Source of the DNA: Solirubrobacterales bacterium
GTDB lineage: Bacteria > Actinomycetota > Thermoleophilia > Solirubrobacterales > Solirubrobacteraceae
Direction of reading: 5' to 3'
NCBI GenBank assembly: GCA_019240115.1
Contig: JAFAYV010000038.1
Coordinates: 84,077 to 148,076 of the forward strand
Length of the DNA stretch: 64,000 bases
The position numbers and the translations under genes are program-made. The notes below the pieces were generated by a model. The model did no database searches, was not told the origin of the DNA, and worked only from the letters and a program-made list of their open reading frames with translations. This document shows positions 8,214 to 17,563 of this stretch, one piece after another; position 1 is the stretch's first letter; every line of letters begins with the position of its first letter.

Positions 8214-8331
8214 CTGAGGGACGATAAGTCCGTCCGCGGACGGATTTGTGTGGCCCGAACGGCGCGGTGATCCGCCGTTCGCTTCAGACAGCCTCGGTGG
8301 CGGTCGGCTGGGACCGGTGGACCGCGGAGTC
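8214..8331. promoter_or_regulatory. Two palindromes between hsdR and the CBASS operon
   Basis: This 118-bp gap contains a perfect 16-bp palindrome (TCCGTCCGCGGACGGA, 8229-8244) 15 bp upstream of the membrane-protein start. It also has an 8-bp stem (GAACGGCG 8257-8264, CGCCGTTC 8273-8280) closer to the hsdR stop. The latter could end hsdR transcription. The former is placed like an operator or 5'-UTR hairpin of the CBASS operon. No convincing -35/-10 pair could be chosen by eye. Confidence 0.5.
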
Positions 8332-11300
8332 TCAGACCCTGTTGGTCTCGAACAGCTGGTCCTCGACGTCCGGCCAGTACCGGTACAGCTCTTTCGCCTG
8401 GTCGAGGATGAGCTGCGTGTAGTGCCCGATCGCGTCAGCGCCCCCGCTGCTCGCAGTAGTCGGCGGTTTGTACCCGCGCTTCCGGAGGAGCCGCTTGATC
8501 TTCGTTCGTATCTTCGCTTCGGTGGACTCGCGGTCGGCCCAATCCACGGCCAGATCGGCGCGGATGCTCTTGACCAACTCACTCGCGATCGCCGCGAGCT
8601 GTGGATCGGCATTGCCGTCGCCGCTTCCACCGGCAAGTGCGTCGTAAAACGCTGCTTCCTCGACGCTCAGCCCGAGTTGCTCGTCGCGCCGGCGGGCCTC
8701 GCGCAGGCTCTTCGCGATCTCGACCAGGCGCTCGACGACCTCGGCGCTTGAGATCTGGCGCAGCTCGTAGCGGCGCAACACCGCCTCGATCTGCTCGGTG
8801 AACAGCTTTGCCTGCGTCTTGTTGGTACGCGAGCGGCTCCGCACCTCGCCCTTCAGCAGCTTCTCAAGGAGGCGAATCTGCACGTTCGGATGCTCCGTCT
8901 TGGTCGCAATCGAGTCGAGGAACTCGTCCGAGAGGACGGAGATCTCCGGGCGGTCCTGATCGGCGACCGCAAGAACGTCGACGATCTCGCCGGCCGCGAG
9001 GCCCTCGGACATGAACTGGCGCACCGCCTGCTCGGCGGCCGGGCTCGCCTGACCATCAGGCGCCGTGATCTTGCGGACCTCTGCAGCGAGTTTGTTGAAG
9101 AACCCGATCTCGCCTCGCAGCTCGATCACCGCAGGCTGGGTCCGAGCGAGCGCATACCAGCTCGCGAGTGCCGCCTGAGCATCGAGGAACTCGCGGACGC
9201 GATCGTCGTCGCCGAGCACGTGGTTGTAGCAATCGAGAAACAGCCGGTTCGGATCGGTGACCAGGTGGAGCTCACCCTGGCGATAGCCGGCAGGATGCAG
9301 GAGAGCACAGATCACCTCGTACTTCTCGCCGAGGCCGGACACCGCCTTCCAAGCCGGGATAACGGGGTCGTCGAGATCGGCGTCGTCATAGGCACGGAGC
9401 GACGCCCGCAAGTCCTCACCGATTCCGATGTAGTCGACGACGAGGCCGCCCGGCTTGTCCTCGAATACGCGATTGACGCGCGCGATCGCCTGGAGGAGCC
9501 CGTGGTCGCGCATCGGCTTGTCGATGTACAGCGTGTGGAGCACCGGAGCATCGAAGCCGGTCAGCCACATGTCCTTCACGACGACGATCCTCAGCTCGTG
9601 CTGCGGATCTTTGAAGTCCTTCGCGACCTGCTGTAGCTCCGCCTTCGAGCGGCGCCAGCGCGACACCTGAGGCGGATCGGTCGCCTGCGCCGAGATGACG
9701 CACGCGACCGCCTGCGAGCCTAACCGCTCGACGAGCAGGGCTGCGAGCTCGGCAGCGACCCGGCGAGAATACGCGACGACCATCGCCTTGCCCGCCAACG
9801 CCTCGCAGCGAGCGGTGAAGTGTTCGTGGACGTCGTCGGCGAGCTTCTCCAACCGGTCGGGGGCGCCGACGACCTTCTCGAGCTTCGCCCACGCCGTGAC
9901 GAGCCTGGATGCGGCCTCTTGTTCCTCCGTCTCGAGCACTTCCTCGACCTCGGAAAGCAGCTCGGTGTCGGCGATGTCGAGTGGGATCTGCCGTGACTCG
10001 TAGTAGATCGGGACCGTCGCCCGATCCTCCTGCGCCTGGCGCATCCGGTAGATCGAGATGTAGTCGCCGAACACGAGCCGCGTCGACCGGTCGGCGCTCT
10101 CGACGGGAGTGCCGGTGAACCCGATCCTGGTGGCGTTCGGCAACGCGAGCGTGATGTTCTCAGCGAACGTCGCGTACTGCGAGCGGTGCGCTTCGTCGGC
10201 CAACACGACCACGTTGGTCCGGTCACTCAGGACCGGCATCTCATCACTGTCACGAGCCGGCGCGAACTTCTGAATCGTGGTGAACACGATGCCGCCTGCC
10301 GGCACGTTCAGCAGCTCGTGCAGGCTCTTCGGGCCGCCCGTGATCTCCTCCACTTGTTGGACCGAGCCTGCGAGGTGCGTCCCTGCGAACGTCTCCGCGA
10401 GCTGGTTGTCCAGGTCCGTGCGGTCGGTCACGGCCACGATGGTGGGATTGGCGAACCGTATGTCGCGGCGCAGCTTGTTGACGAGGAACACCATCGTGTA
10501 GGTCTTGCCGGCGCCCTGGGTATGCCAGACAAGGCCGCCCCGCCGATCGTCGCCCATCGCGGCGGCAACCGATTCCACAGCGGCGTCGACCGCGTTGACT
10601 TGGTGGTACTTCGCCATCACCTTCCACGTCCGCGCCCCGTCTGACTCGAACAGAACAAAGTCACGGACCAGTTCAAGGAAGCGGTCGGGGGCGAACACCC
10701 CGTCGATCAGCCCCTCAAGTTGCGACCGGCTCGTGTCGTCGCCGCCCATCGACTTCCATTGGGCGAAGTGCTCGGGGGGCGTGCCACTCGTACCCACGCG
10801 CGCCGTCAGCAGGTCCGACACGCCGACGATTTCGACGTAGCGGTAGAGGTCCGGGATCGTCTCGGTGTAGTGCCGCACCTGGTTGACCGCCGCCTGAGCC
10901 GATTCGACGAGGCCTGGCGCCTTCAGCTCGAGCTGCCCGAGCGGCAGCCCGTTGACGAAGAGCAGAATGTCCGGCCGCCGGTTCTTCGTCCCGTCGATGA
11001 TCGTGAACTGGTTGACCGCCAGGAACTCGTTGTTAGTGGGGTTCTCGAAGTCCACGAGCCAGGCTCGCGCATGGCGCTCCGTGGCCTCGCCGTCGATGTA
11101 GTGGACAGGCACGCCGGAGAGCAGCAACTCGTGAAAGCCGCGGTGATCCTCGATCAATACCGGCGACGTGCTCGTGAGCGTGCGGTCGATGACGAGCTGA
11201 ACAGCGTCAGGCGGCAGCTCTCGGTTGATCCGGTCGATGGCGGCTCGGAGCCGCTCGATGAGAACGACATCGGACCACAGCTTGCGCTCGCGTGCGGGCG

Positions 11301-11418
11301 CATCAGGGGCCAGGTCCGCGCCGTGGACGTGCGTCCATTTGAGGCCAGGCCGGTCGCACAGCCAGGCAAGCGCCGGCTGCTCGACTAGTATGTCCTCACT
11401 GACGGCCGAGTTCGTCAC
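8332..11418 (-). CDS. hsdR: Type I restriction enzyme, R subunit (HsdR)
   Basis: A 1028-residue translocase-nuclease, normal for the family. The N-terminal nuclease domain has the PD-ExK pattern (RRPDILLFVNG, then LGQLELKAP). The SF2 helicase core follows, with Walker A WHTQGAGKTYTM, the DEAH box VLADEAHRSQY and motif III GFTGTPV. Motif VI-like ARVNRVFEDKPG and a long helical C-terminal domain that docks to the methylase complete it. Its ATG overlaps the hsdS stop by 4 bp, so hsdM-hsdS-hsdR form one minus-strand operon. Confidence 0.95.
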   Translation of the reverse strand: MTNSAVSEDILVEQPALAWLCDRPGLKWTHVHGADLAPDAPARERKLWSDVVLIERLRAAIDRINRELPPDAVQLVIDRTLTSTSPVLIEDHRGFHELLLSGVPVHYIDGEATERHARAWLVDFENPTNNEFLAVNQFTIIDGTKNRRPDILLFVNGLPLGQLELKAPGLVESAQAAVNQVRHYTETIPDLYRYVEIVGVSDLLTARVGTSGTPPEHFAQWKSMGGDDTSRSQLEGLIDGVFAPDRFLELVRDFVLFESDGARTWKVMAKYHQVNAVDAAVESVAAAMGDDRRGGLVWHTQGAGKTYTMVFLVNKLRRDIRFANPTIVAVTDRTDLDNQLAETFAGTHLAGSVQQVEEITGGPKSLHELLNVPAGGIVFTTIQKFAPARDSDEMPVLSDRTNVVVLADEAHRSQYATFAENITLALPNATRIGFTGTPVESADRSTRLVFGDYISIYRMRQAQEDRATVPIYYESRQIPLDIADTELLSEVEEVLETEEQEAASRLVTAWAKLEKVVGAPDRLEKLADDVHEHFTARCEALAGKAMVVAYSRRVAAELAALLVERLGSQAVACVISAQATDPPQVSRWRRSKAELQQVAKDFKDPQHELRIVVVKDMWLTGFDAPVLHTLYIDKPMRDHGLLQAIARVNRVFEDKPGGLVVDYIGIGEDLRASLRAYDDADLDDPVIPAWKAVSGLGEKYEVICALLHPAGYRQGELHLVTDPNRLFLDCYNHVLGDDDRVREFLDAQAALASWYALARTQPAVIELRGEIGFFNKLAAEVRKITAPDGQASPAAEQAVRQFMSEGLAAGEIVDVLAVADQDRPEISVLSDEFLDSIATKTEHPNVQIRLLEKLLKGEVRSRSRTNKTQAKLFTEQIEAVLRRYELRQISSAEVVERLVEIAKSLREARRRDEQLGLSVEEAAFYDALAGGSGDGNADPQLAAIASELVKSIRADLAVDWADRESTEAKIRTKIKRLLRKRGYKPPTTASSGGADAIGHYTQLILDQAKELYRYWPDVEDQLFETNRV

Positions 11419-12704
11419 GATGCCGCCGGGATTGCCTCGGCGGCCGGCTCGATGAGCTCGGTCGGATCGCCGGTGTCCGGTACACGGATCTGGCCTGAAA
11501 TGAGCTTCGGGAGCAGGGCGTTGCGGAGCTCCGCGAGCGTCTTAGCCTCTCTCTCCTGCGCCGCCATCAGATCGAATGCTGGGCGCGCGGTGCGATTGAA
11601 CGACTCGCGCTGCTCTCGCGGTGGCACGACCATAGGGAGCGGCCGGAACTGACGCTTGCTGATCTCCGCGAACGTCGTTCCTCCCGCGTGGGCCTTGATC
11701 TCGTCCATGTGCTCGCGAAGCCAGAACAGGACGAACTCGCTCGGCACATCGCTCGAAGGTGGAATCGCGATGAAACCCTGGTTGACAGCTACGGGAACGA
11801 AGCTGATCGCTGTGTAGCCAACCGGCGCTCGCGACGAAAGCAGGACCGTCCGGCGCGGAAGCAGCTTGGAGCTGATGTGTTGGACGCCCTCTGCCGTGAT
11901 GTGGCGGTCCGTGTCCAGCAGAATCGGCGACCAGGCTCCCGACAGATCCTTCGGCGTCGCCCAGCAATGGAGTCCGTTCCAGAAGCGGGCCTCCTTCGTG
12001 CTTGGTGTGCTGCCTCCTACCACGGTGAGAACCTCTCCAACCGGAGCGATTTGCCATCCCCGGGGAACGCGCCCGATCTCACTCTCCTCGAACTCATCCA
12101 CGCCAACGAAATCCACAAACCGCGCTCGGAACAGAGTTGCAACCGTTTCGTCGAGGAGTCCAACGAGCCGACGGCTGCTGCCTGTCTTTTCGTCCAGGGC
12201 ATCGAGCACCGCGGCGATTCGCCGCTGCTCATCAATCGGCGGATTGGGCACTGGCAGCGCCGCAAGCGTTCCGAGGTTTATCTTGAGCGTGACGCTTCCC
12301 TGGAGGTGAGCACGGAGCCAGCCGATGCACTGCGGCGATTGGAGGAAGTAGTTGACGAAACGCGTATCGGCGCCAGCCACTGGTATAACGGCGATGTCGC
12401 GTGTGACGTTTGCTCCGGCGAGAGAAGCCGGAACAATCGCGCTGTGACCCGGCTCAGCGATGAGGTTCAGCACGATCTCGCCGCCGCGTAGGATGGTCCG
12501 CTTGAAACGGCGGCTTACCTCTTCGCTTACCCGCTTCTCGTCATCGATTTCGATTCGATTGTCCCGAACGCCGCCGCCGCGAACGACCGGGATTCCGTCC
12601 CGGACAAACTCTCCAACCTTCACGATCCCGTACGTGATGCCGCGGGTCGCATCGCAAAGCTCGGCCAGCGGAGCCGTATCGAAGGCCCGGTCATCAGACC
12701 TCAT
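11415..12704 (-). CDS. hsdS: Type I restriction enzyme, specificity subunit (HsdS)
   Basis: A 429-residue specificity subunit with two target-recognition domains. TRD1 (about 10-170) ends in the conserved block LAALPVPNPPIDEQRRIAAV. TRD2 (about 215-385) ends in the equivalent block RQFRPLPMVVPPREQRESFN. Each is followed by a helical spacer (VLDALDEKTG..., AAQEREAKTLAELRNALLPKLISGQI). The start is the ATG overlapping the end of hsdM by 11 bp; the longer frame upstream is hsdM sequence out of frame. The two domains have different sequences, so a bipartite asymmetric recognition site is expected. Confidence 0.93.
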   Translation of the reverse strand: MRSDDRAFDTAPLAELCDATRGITYGIVKVGEFVRDGIPVVRGGGVRDNRIEIDDEKRVSEEVSRRFKRTILRGGEIVLNLIAEPGHSAIVPASLAGANVTRDIAVIPVAGADTRFVNYFLQSPQCIGWLRAHLQGSVTLKINLGTLAALPVPNPPIDEQRRIAAVLDALDEKTGSSRRLVGLLDETVATLFRARFVDFVGVDEFEESEIGRVPRGWQIAPVGEVLTVVGGSTPSTKEARFWNGLHCWATPKDLSGAWSPILLDTDRHITAEGVQHISSKLLPRRTVLLSSRAPVGYTAISFVPVAVNQGFIAIPPSSDVPSEFVLFWLREHMDEIKAHAGGTTFAEISKRQFRPLPMVVPPREQRESFNRTARPAFDLMAAQEREAKTLAELRNALLPKLISGQIRVPDTGDPTELIEPAAEAIPAAS

Positions 12705-14268
12705 ATCCGACCTGCGCCAGAGACTGCTTGACCTCCCCCGCCAAGCGTTGGTTCTCCGCAATCTCTTCCGCCAGTCGGTCCACCAATGTCGCCATCTTCT
12801 CCTCGAACGCGATCTCGTCCTCCTCGGACTCGGGCGCCCCGACGAAGCGGCCCGGCGAGAGGGTGAAGCCCGCCGCCTCGATCTCGGCAAGCGACGCGCT
12901 TCGGCAGAACCCAGCCTCGTCGGCGTACTCGCCGCCCTCGGTGCCGCGCCAGCGGTGGTAGCAGGAGCCGATCCGCTCGACGTCCGCTTCGGTCAGCTCG
13001 ATCTGGGTGCGGCTGATCTTGCGGCCCATCGAGCGCGCGTCGATGAACAACGTTCCACCGCGCCGGTCGCGCTCGCCGGTCGATGCCTTGTTGCGATCGA
13101 GGAACCATAGGCACACGGGGATCTGGGTCGTGTAGAACAGCTGCGCGGGCAGCGCGACGATGCAGTCGACGACGTCGGCGCGGATCAGACCCTCTCGAAT
13201 CCTGCCCTCACCGCTTGTCATCGTCGTCAGTGATCCGTTCGCCATCACGAAGCCAGCGCGCCCGTCCGGCGCCAGGTGAAACAGGAAGTGCTGGATCCAG
13301 GCGTAGTTCGCGTTCCCGGCTGGCGGCGTTCCGTGCGCCCAGCGCGCGTCATCAAGGACCGCGGGCGTCGACCATTCTGATTGATTGAACGGCGGATTGG
13401 CCATAACGAAGTCCGCCTTCAACGTCGGGAAAGCGTCGTCGAGCAGCGATCCGCCCTCTGTGTACTTCACCTCGCCGGAGAGGCCGTGGATCGCGAGGTT
13501 CATCCGCCCGATCCGCCACGTCGCTTGGTTTCGTTCCTGACCGTAGATCGAGATTTGGGCTGGGCGGCCGCCGTGGGCCTCGACAAACCTGGCTGACTGG
13601 ACGAACAAGCCGCACGAGCCGCATGCCGGGTCGAACACACGGCCCTCGAACGGCTCGAGCAGCTCGACCAGTAACCGCGCCACCGGCGCCGGCGTGAAGA
13701 ACTCGCCGCCACGGTGACCCTCGGCGCGTGCGAACTCCTTGATGAAGTACTCGTAAATCCGCCCCAGGATGTCCCGCGCCTGGCCCGGATCCTTGCCGAA
13801 GCCGATCTTCGCGATTGTCTCGACGAGCGAGCCCATCAGCTCCGCTGACAGCGGCGCTCGTGCGTAGATCCTCGGCAGCACGTTGCGTAGACCGCTGTTC
13901 TCGCGCTCGATCGCTGCGAGCGCCTCATCGATCTTTCGGGCAATGTCGGGCTGCGATGCGGCTGCGAGTAAGGCCGGCCACCGTGCCTCCTCCGGGACCC
14001 AGAAGACGTTCTCAGAGAGGTACTCGTCCCGGTCCTCGAGAATCTCGGCGCGGCTCCCGGGATCCTCGACGAACCCGTCATCCGCCGGATCCGATAGTTC
14101 TGCATTGAGCTGCACGCGGCGCTGTTCGAACGCATCGGAGATGTACTTCAGGAAGATCAGTCCGAGGACGAGGTGTTTGTACTCGGCAGACTCGACCGAA
14201 CCGCGCAGCTTGTTTGCCGCCTCGAACAGCGCCGCGCCGTTCGGACTGTCCACCCCCTTCGCCGTCAT
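12694..14268 (-). CDS. hsdM: Type I restriction enzyme, methylase subunit (HsdM)
   Basis: A 524-residue N6-adenine methyltransferase. It has the N-terminal HsdM domain (LRGSVESAEYKHLVLGLIFLKYISD), the SAM-binding motif I variant FDPACGSCGLFVQSA, the catalytic NPPF tetrad in FVMANPPFNQSEW and the conserved GGEFFTPAPVARLLV block. Gly is replaced by Cys in the usual DPACGSGG motif, a conservative change next to the SAM pocket. It is the first gene of the hsdMSR operon. The upstream gap to the convergent or divergent small ORF contains no clear promoter by eye. Confidence 0.95.
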   Translation of the reverse strand: MTAKGVDSPNGAALFEAANKLRGSVESAEYKHLVLGLIFLKYISDAFEQRRVQLNAELSDPADDGFVEDPGSRAEILEDRDEYLSENVFWVPEEARWPALLAAASQPDIARKIDEALAAIERENSGLRNVLPRIYARAPLSAELMGSLVETIAKIGFGKDPGQARDILGRIYEYFIKEFARAEGHRGGEFFTPAPVARLLVELLEPFEGRVFDPACGSCGLFVQSARFVEAHGGRPAQISIYGQERNQATWRIGRMNLAIHGLSGEVKYTEGGSLLDDAFPTLKADFVMANPPFNQSEWSTPAVLDDARWAHGTPPAGNANYAWIQHFLFHLAPDGRAGFVMANGSLTTMTSGEGRIREGLIRADVVDCIVALPAQLFYTTQIPVCLWFLDRNKASTGERDRRGGTLFIDARSMGRKISRTQIELTEADVERIGSCYHRWRGTEGGEYADEAGFCRSASLAEIEAAGFTLSPGRFVGAPESEEDEIAFEEKMATLVDRLAEEIAENQRLAGEVKQSLAQVGYEV

Positions 14269-14363
14269 CCTGAGCGTAAGGTAGCTTGAAGGTCGGAGGC
14301 TGATACCAACGCAAGCGCCGATTCGTCGGCCGGCCGCGCAGAACTGGGCCTCAAGGACGCGCG

Positions 14364-14720
14364 ATGCCCGAAGAAGTGTTTATCGATCCGACCACCCGAG
14401 GCATCAAATGGCGATCTGACGAGATGTACCTCGGCCTCCATTTGCGAGTCGCGGCCTACACGCCCTCGGTGGTCGTGGTGCACAGCCGCGGATGGAGCAC
14501 AGGCGGACGAAGCGACCGCGTCTACGTTCCGGCGCAGTACCACGTGTTTTTGATTCTCAACCGCCAGCAGGGAGTCCACGCGCTCGATCAGCTCGTCTCG
14601 TTCAAGGTCCGGTTAGATCCTGACGGTCCGAACGACGCGATGCCGATTCCGTGGCGGCCGTTTCCCGACCCGGCGACCCAGCCAGGCAACAGGCACGGTC
14701 CATCGAGGTCGTCGACCTGA
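14364..14720 (+). CDS. Hypothetical protein, 118 aa
   Basis: An unrecognised product that reads as a plausible globular protein. It has alternating strands and few low-complexity stretches (for example DEMYLGLHLRVAAYTPSVVV and YVPAQYHVFLILNRQQGVHAL), with a proline- and arginine-rich tail. It is the only plus-strand candidate in the island between hsdM and the PLD gene and is convergent with the PLD gene. No strong RBS is visible before the ATG. The competing minus-strand frame across the same region is compositionally less protein-like. Confidence 0.45.
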   Translation: MPEEVFIDPTTRGIKWRSDEMYLGLHLRVAAYTPSVVVVHSRGWSTGGRSDRVYVPAQYHVFLILNRQQGVHALDQLVSFKVRLDPDGPNDAMPIPWRPFPDPATQPGNRHGPSRSST

Positions 14721-14748
14721 GGCGATCGCGGAGAACAACTCCCGGAGT

Positions 14749-15786
14749 TCACCATCCGCGAATCCGTCGTAGGGCTCGTCGGAACTGGTCATCGTTGAGG
14801 TGAATATGGCCCTGCTGACGGACCGAGTGGGCTGCGACCCCTATGTCGCCAAGCGACGGAGCGCGGGCCATTGAGCGCACAGCGTGCACGACCTCGACGT
14901 CCGTGACCCAGGCCCACTTCTCGTGATTGTCCGGCTTCAGCGCGTGCTTCCTCACGAGCTCCGGGTCGTACCGCGGAGTCCCTTTCACGCGGACGATTGC
15001 CGGACACGCCTGACGTTCGCCGCGGGTTAGGTAGATAACGAGCTGATCACCGATTGCATACGCCGGCTTGCGGATTACTTGGCTTCCGCGCAGCCGGTGT
15101 CGATCGCTGATCCACGTCAGCCGCTGCCAGTACCCCGGCGTCGTCCGCTCGTCGGATGCGGACATGATCTTGAGCCAGTACCCGCTGTTCCGAGAGTCCG
15201 CTCGCGCCGCCGTGAGCATGGCCCCCACCGGGCCTCGGTAGAACCCGCCCTGGCCCTGCCGCTGGCGTCGCTCGGGAGCCCGCGGGAAGCGGCGTTTGCG
15301 CAGCGCCGGAAGTCGACTAACGTCCACGGGCTCGGACGCCGACCACCACTTCTCGAAGAACTCGGTTGCGGCTTGGCGCGCTTGAGGTCTCGTCAGTACG
15401 ACGCCGAGCTCTGCGTTGCCGCCGTTCGAGCCAGCTACGGTCAGATTCCCAGATCCGACCATCGCCCACTTGCGATCTGCGCTGACGAGCTTCGCGTGGA
15501 GGTTGCGAAGCGAGTGGACAAGGAACCCGGAGTCATGGAACGCGACGACCGCGTCCGGATCGAGATACCCACCCTCGACCGCAGCATGGTTGACGGCGGT
15601 CAGCAGTCGAAGCTGGCGTGCCCGTCCGGCGGCTGCCTGCCGGATGAGCAACCGCGCGACCGGATACGACAGGAACGGCGTCGCGATATCGATCGAGCGA
15701 CGGCTCAGCCGCAACGCAACGGCGAGATCGTCGAGCGCTGCGCCCCTGAGCGTTCCCCGGGGCGCAAGCCCGTTTCCGCCTGTCAT
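14749..15786 (-). CDS. Phospholipase D-fold protein, putative nuclease
   Basis: A 345-residue protein with one PLD catalytic motif: HAK at about residues 96-98 (NLHAKLVSADRKWAMVGSGNL), followed by GSGN. This is the HxK...GS-x-N pattern shared by PLD-like nucleases such as BfiI and NgoFVII-type enzymes, which dimerise to make one active site. The C-terminal half (about 190-345) is unrecognised and may bind DNA. The start chosen is the ATG after which similarity-like sequence begins; upstream sequence in frame enters the terminator and tRNA-Pro. It lies at the island end next to the tRNA, where cargo genes are often found. A lone PLD nuclease here may be a further defence gene. Confidence 0.75.
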   Translation of the reverse strand: MTGGNGLAPRGTLRGAALDDLAVALRLSRRSIDIATPFLSYPVARLLIRQAAAGRARQLRLLTAVNHAAVEGGYLDPDAVVAFHDSGFLVHSLRNLHAKLVSADRKWAMVGSGNLTVAGSNGGNAELGVVLTRPQARQAATEFFEKWWSASEPVDVSRLPALRKRRFPRAPERRQRQGQGGFYRGPVGAMLTAARADSRNSGYWLKIMSASDERTTPGYWQRLTWISDRHRLRGSQVIRKPAYAIGDQLVIYLTRGERQACPAIVRVKGTPRYDPELVRKHALKPDNHEKWAWVTDVEVVHAVRSMARAPSLGDIGVAAHSVRQQGHIHLNDDQFRRALRRIRGW

Positions 15787-15880
15787 CGGCGCGCAGCATA
15801 CCCCGGGCCGACGGACGCCACGGAGAACAGTACATGGACGGTACACGCTCGCAGCAATGTCCGCTATTGAGGCAAGAACC
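15787..15880. other. Island edge next to tRNA-Pro
   Basis: No gene is visible in this short stretch between the PLD gene and the tRNA-Pro terminator. It is where the right attachment junction of the island would be expected if integration used the tRNA 3' end or its terminator. No direct repeat partner is present in the window, because the left end of the element lies outside. Confidence 0.35.
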
Positions 15881-15904
15881 AAAACCCCACCTGAGCGGGG
15901 CTTT
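15881..15904 (-). terminator. Rho-independent terminator of tRNA-Pro
   Basis: On the minus strand the sequence AAAGCCCC...GGGGTTTT forms a stem with an 8-nt loop and ends in a T-run. It begins 8 nt after the tRNA-Pro discriminator base. This is a standard intrinsic terminator for the tRNA transcript. Confidence 0.8.
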
Positions 15905-15911
15905 CTTCGAA

Positions 15912-15985
15912 TCGGGGAGACAGGATTTGAACCTGCGACCGCCCGGCCCCCAGCCGGGTGCGCTACCAGACTGCGCCACTCCCCG
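15912..15985 (-). tRNA. tRNA-Pro (GGG)
   Basis: Complete cloverleaf on the minus strand. The acceptor stem is CGGGGAG/CTCCCCG, the anticodon loop CTGGGGG (anticodon GGG) lies between CGG/CCG-rich arms, the T-arm contains GGTTCAAATCC, and the discriminator is A. CCA is not encoded. The 3' end faces the island, making this gene a likely integration target. Confidence 0.95.
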
Positions 15986-16037
15986 TGGACGGCTCGATGA
16001 TAACCGTCGATGAGTCCGAAGTCTCCGCCGGTGCGCA

Positions 16038-16108
16038 AGCGGGCGACGGGAATCGAACCCGCCCTAAAAGCTTGGAAGGCTTTTGTGCAACCACAACACT
16101 TCGCCCGC
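16038..16108 (-). tRNA. tRNA-Gly (TCC)
   Basis: Complete cloverleaf. The acceptor stem is GCGGGCG/CGCCCGC, the anticodon loop CTTCCAA (anticodon TCC), the T-arm contains GGTTCGATTCC, and the discriminator is T, as usual for bacterial glycine tRNAs. CCA is not encoded. Confidence 0.95.
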
Positions 16109-16140
16109 GGGTGAGGGATCCATGGTACCGAGACCCGCGG

Positions 16141-16602
<462 letters not shown>

Positions 16603-16606
16603 TGAG

Positions 16607-16678
16607 CAGGGGAGCCGGGATTCGAACCCGGATTCACGGTTTTGGAGACCGCGCTCATGGCCGTTAGATCACTCCCCT
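16607..16678 (-). tRNA. tRNA-Trp (CCA)
   Basis: Complete cloverleaf. The acceptor stem is AGGGGAG/CTCCCCT, the anticodon loop CTCCAAA (anticodon CCA) is closed by GCGGT/ACCGT, the T-arm contains GGTTCGAATCC, and the discriminator is G. It is immediately followed by yjbQ on the same strand. Confidence 0.95.
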
Positions 16679-16745
16679 ATGTTGCGGCGATGGTACCCAG
16701 CGCGCAAAGCATCCGTCCGGAACACTCGCGAACATACGTTCGGCC

Positions 16746-17506
16746 ATGCAGCTGCCAGCCGCCAAGTACAACGAGGTCTGCTCGATGTTCGCGAGCGGCC
16801 TGAGCGACGGCGAGATCGCACGCCGCAGCGGAGTCTCCCAGAGTACCGTGAGCCGCTGGCATCGCTCCCCGACGCCACCGGACCAGATCCGGCGAGCGAC
16901 CACGGCGTCCAGCTGGCGGGCGGAGGGAGCGGCCTACGTCTACCTGCTCGGGGTCTACCTGGGCGACGGCACCGTTTGCCATCAGCCCCCGGGCCATTGG
17001 GGGCTTCAGGTCATCAACGATCGCCGCTACCGCGGCATCTCGGCTGAGATCCTTGGGCGCTCGAGACCGTCTTCCCGGGAGCCACCGCCCGGATGTGGCC
17101 ATCGTCGGTCGGCGAGTCCGACATCCTGCACATCGCCCACCCGGCCGTCCCGCGGGCGTTCCCCCAGCACGGCCAGGGTCGCAAGCACGAGCGCTCGATC
17201 GAGCTGACCGACTGGCAGCGCCGGCTCACCCACGCGCACCCGGGCGCGCTGATCCGGGGGCTGATCCACTCCGACGGCTGCCGGACGGTCAATCGGGTGC
17301 GGACCCGGCTGCCCAGCGGCCGCGACGCCGAGTACGCGTACGTGCGCTACTTCTTCACCAACCGCTCGCGGGACATCCGGGCGATCTTCCGCGAGCACTG
17401 CGCGCTGCTCGACATCAGGGTCACGCAGTCCAACCACCGCAACCTGTCGGTCTCGCACCGCGACAGCGTGGCCGCCTTGGAACGACTGGTCGGACCCAAA
17501 TGCTGA
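16746..17506 (+). pseudogene. Frameshifted HTH / LAGLIDADG-like protein
   Basis: Two consecutive frames make one recognisable actinobacterial protein. The first (from 16746) has a resolvase-like HTH (DGEIARRSGVSQSTVSRWHR) and the block YVYLLGVYLGDGTV. The second (to 17506) has FPQHGQGRKHERSIELTDWQ, then HPGALIRGLIHSDGCR and the tail VSVSHRDSVAALERLVGPK-like end. The two LGDG and IHSDG blocks resemble the paired LAGLIDADG motifs of homing endonucleases, though family members are usually annotated as regulators. The frame changes near 17045-17060, between GISAEI and LETVFPG. The cause is either a real single-base mutation or a sequence error. Confidence 0.75.
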
Positions 17507-17563
17507 TCCCGAGGCGTATCCGTCGCAGCGAGGCCGATGGCGGACGCTGGGGGAACGCCGATG

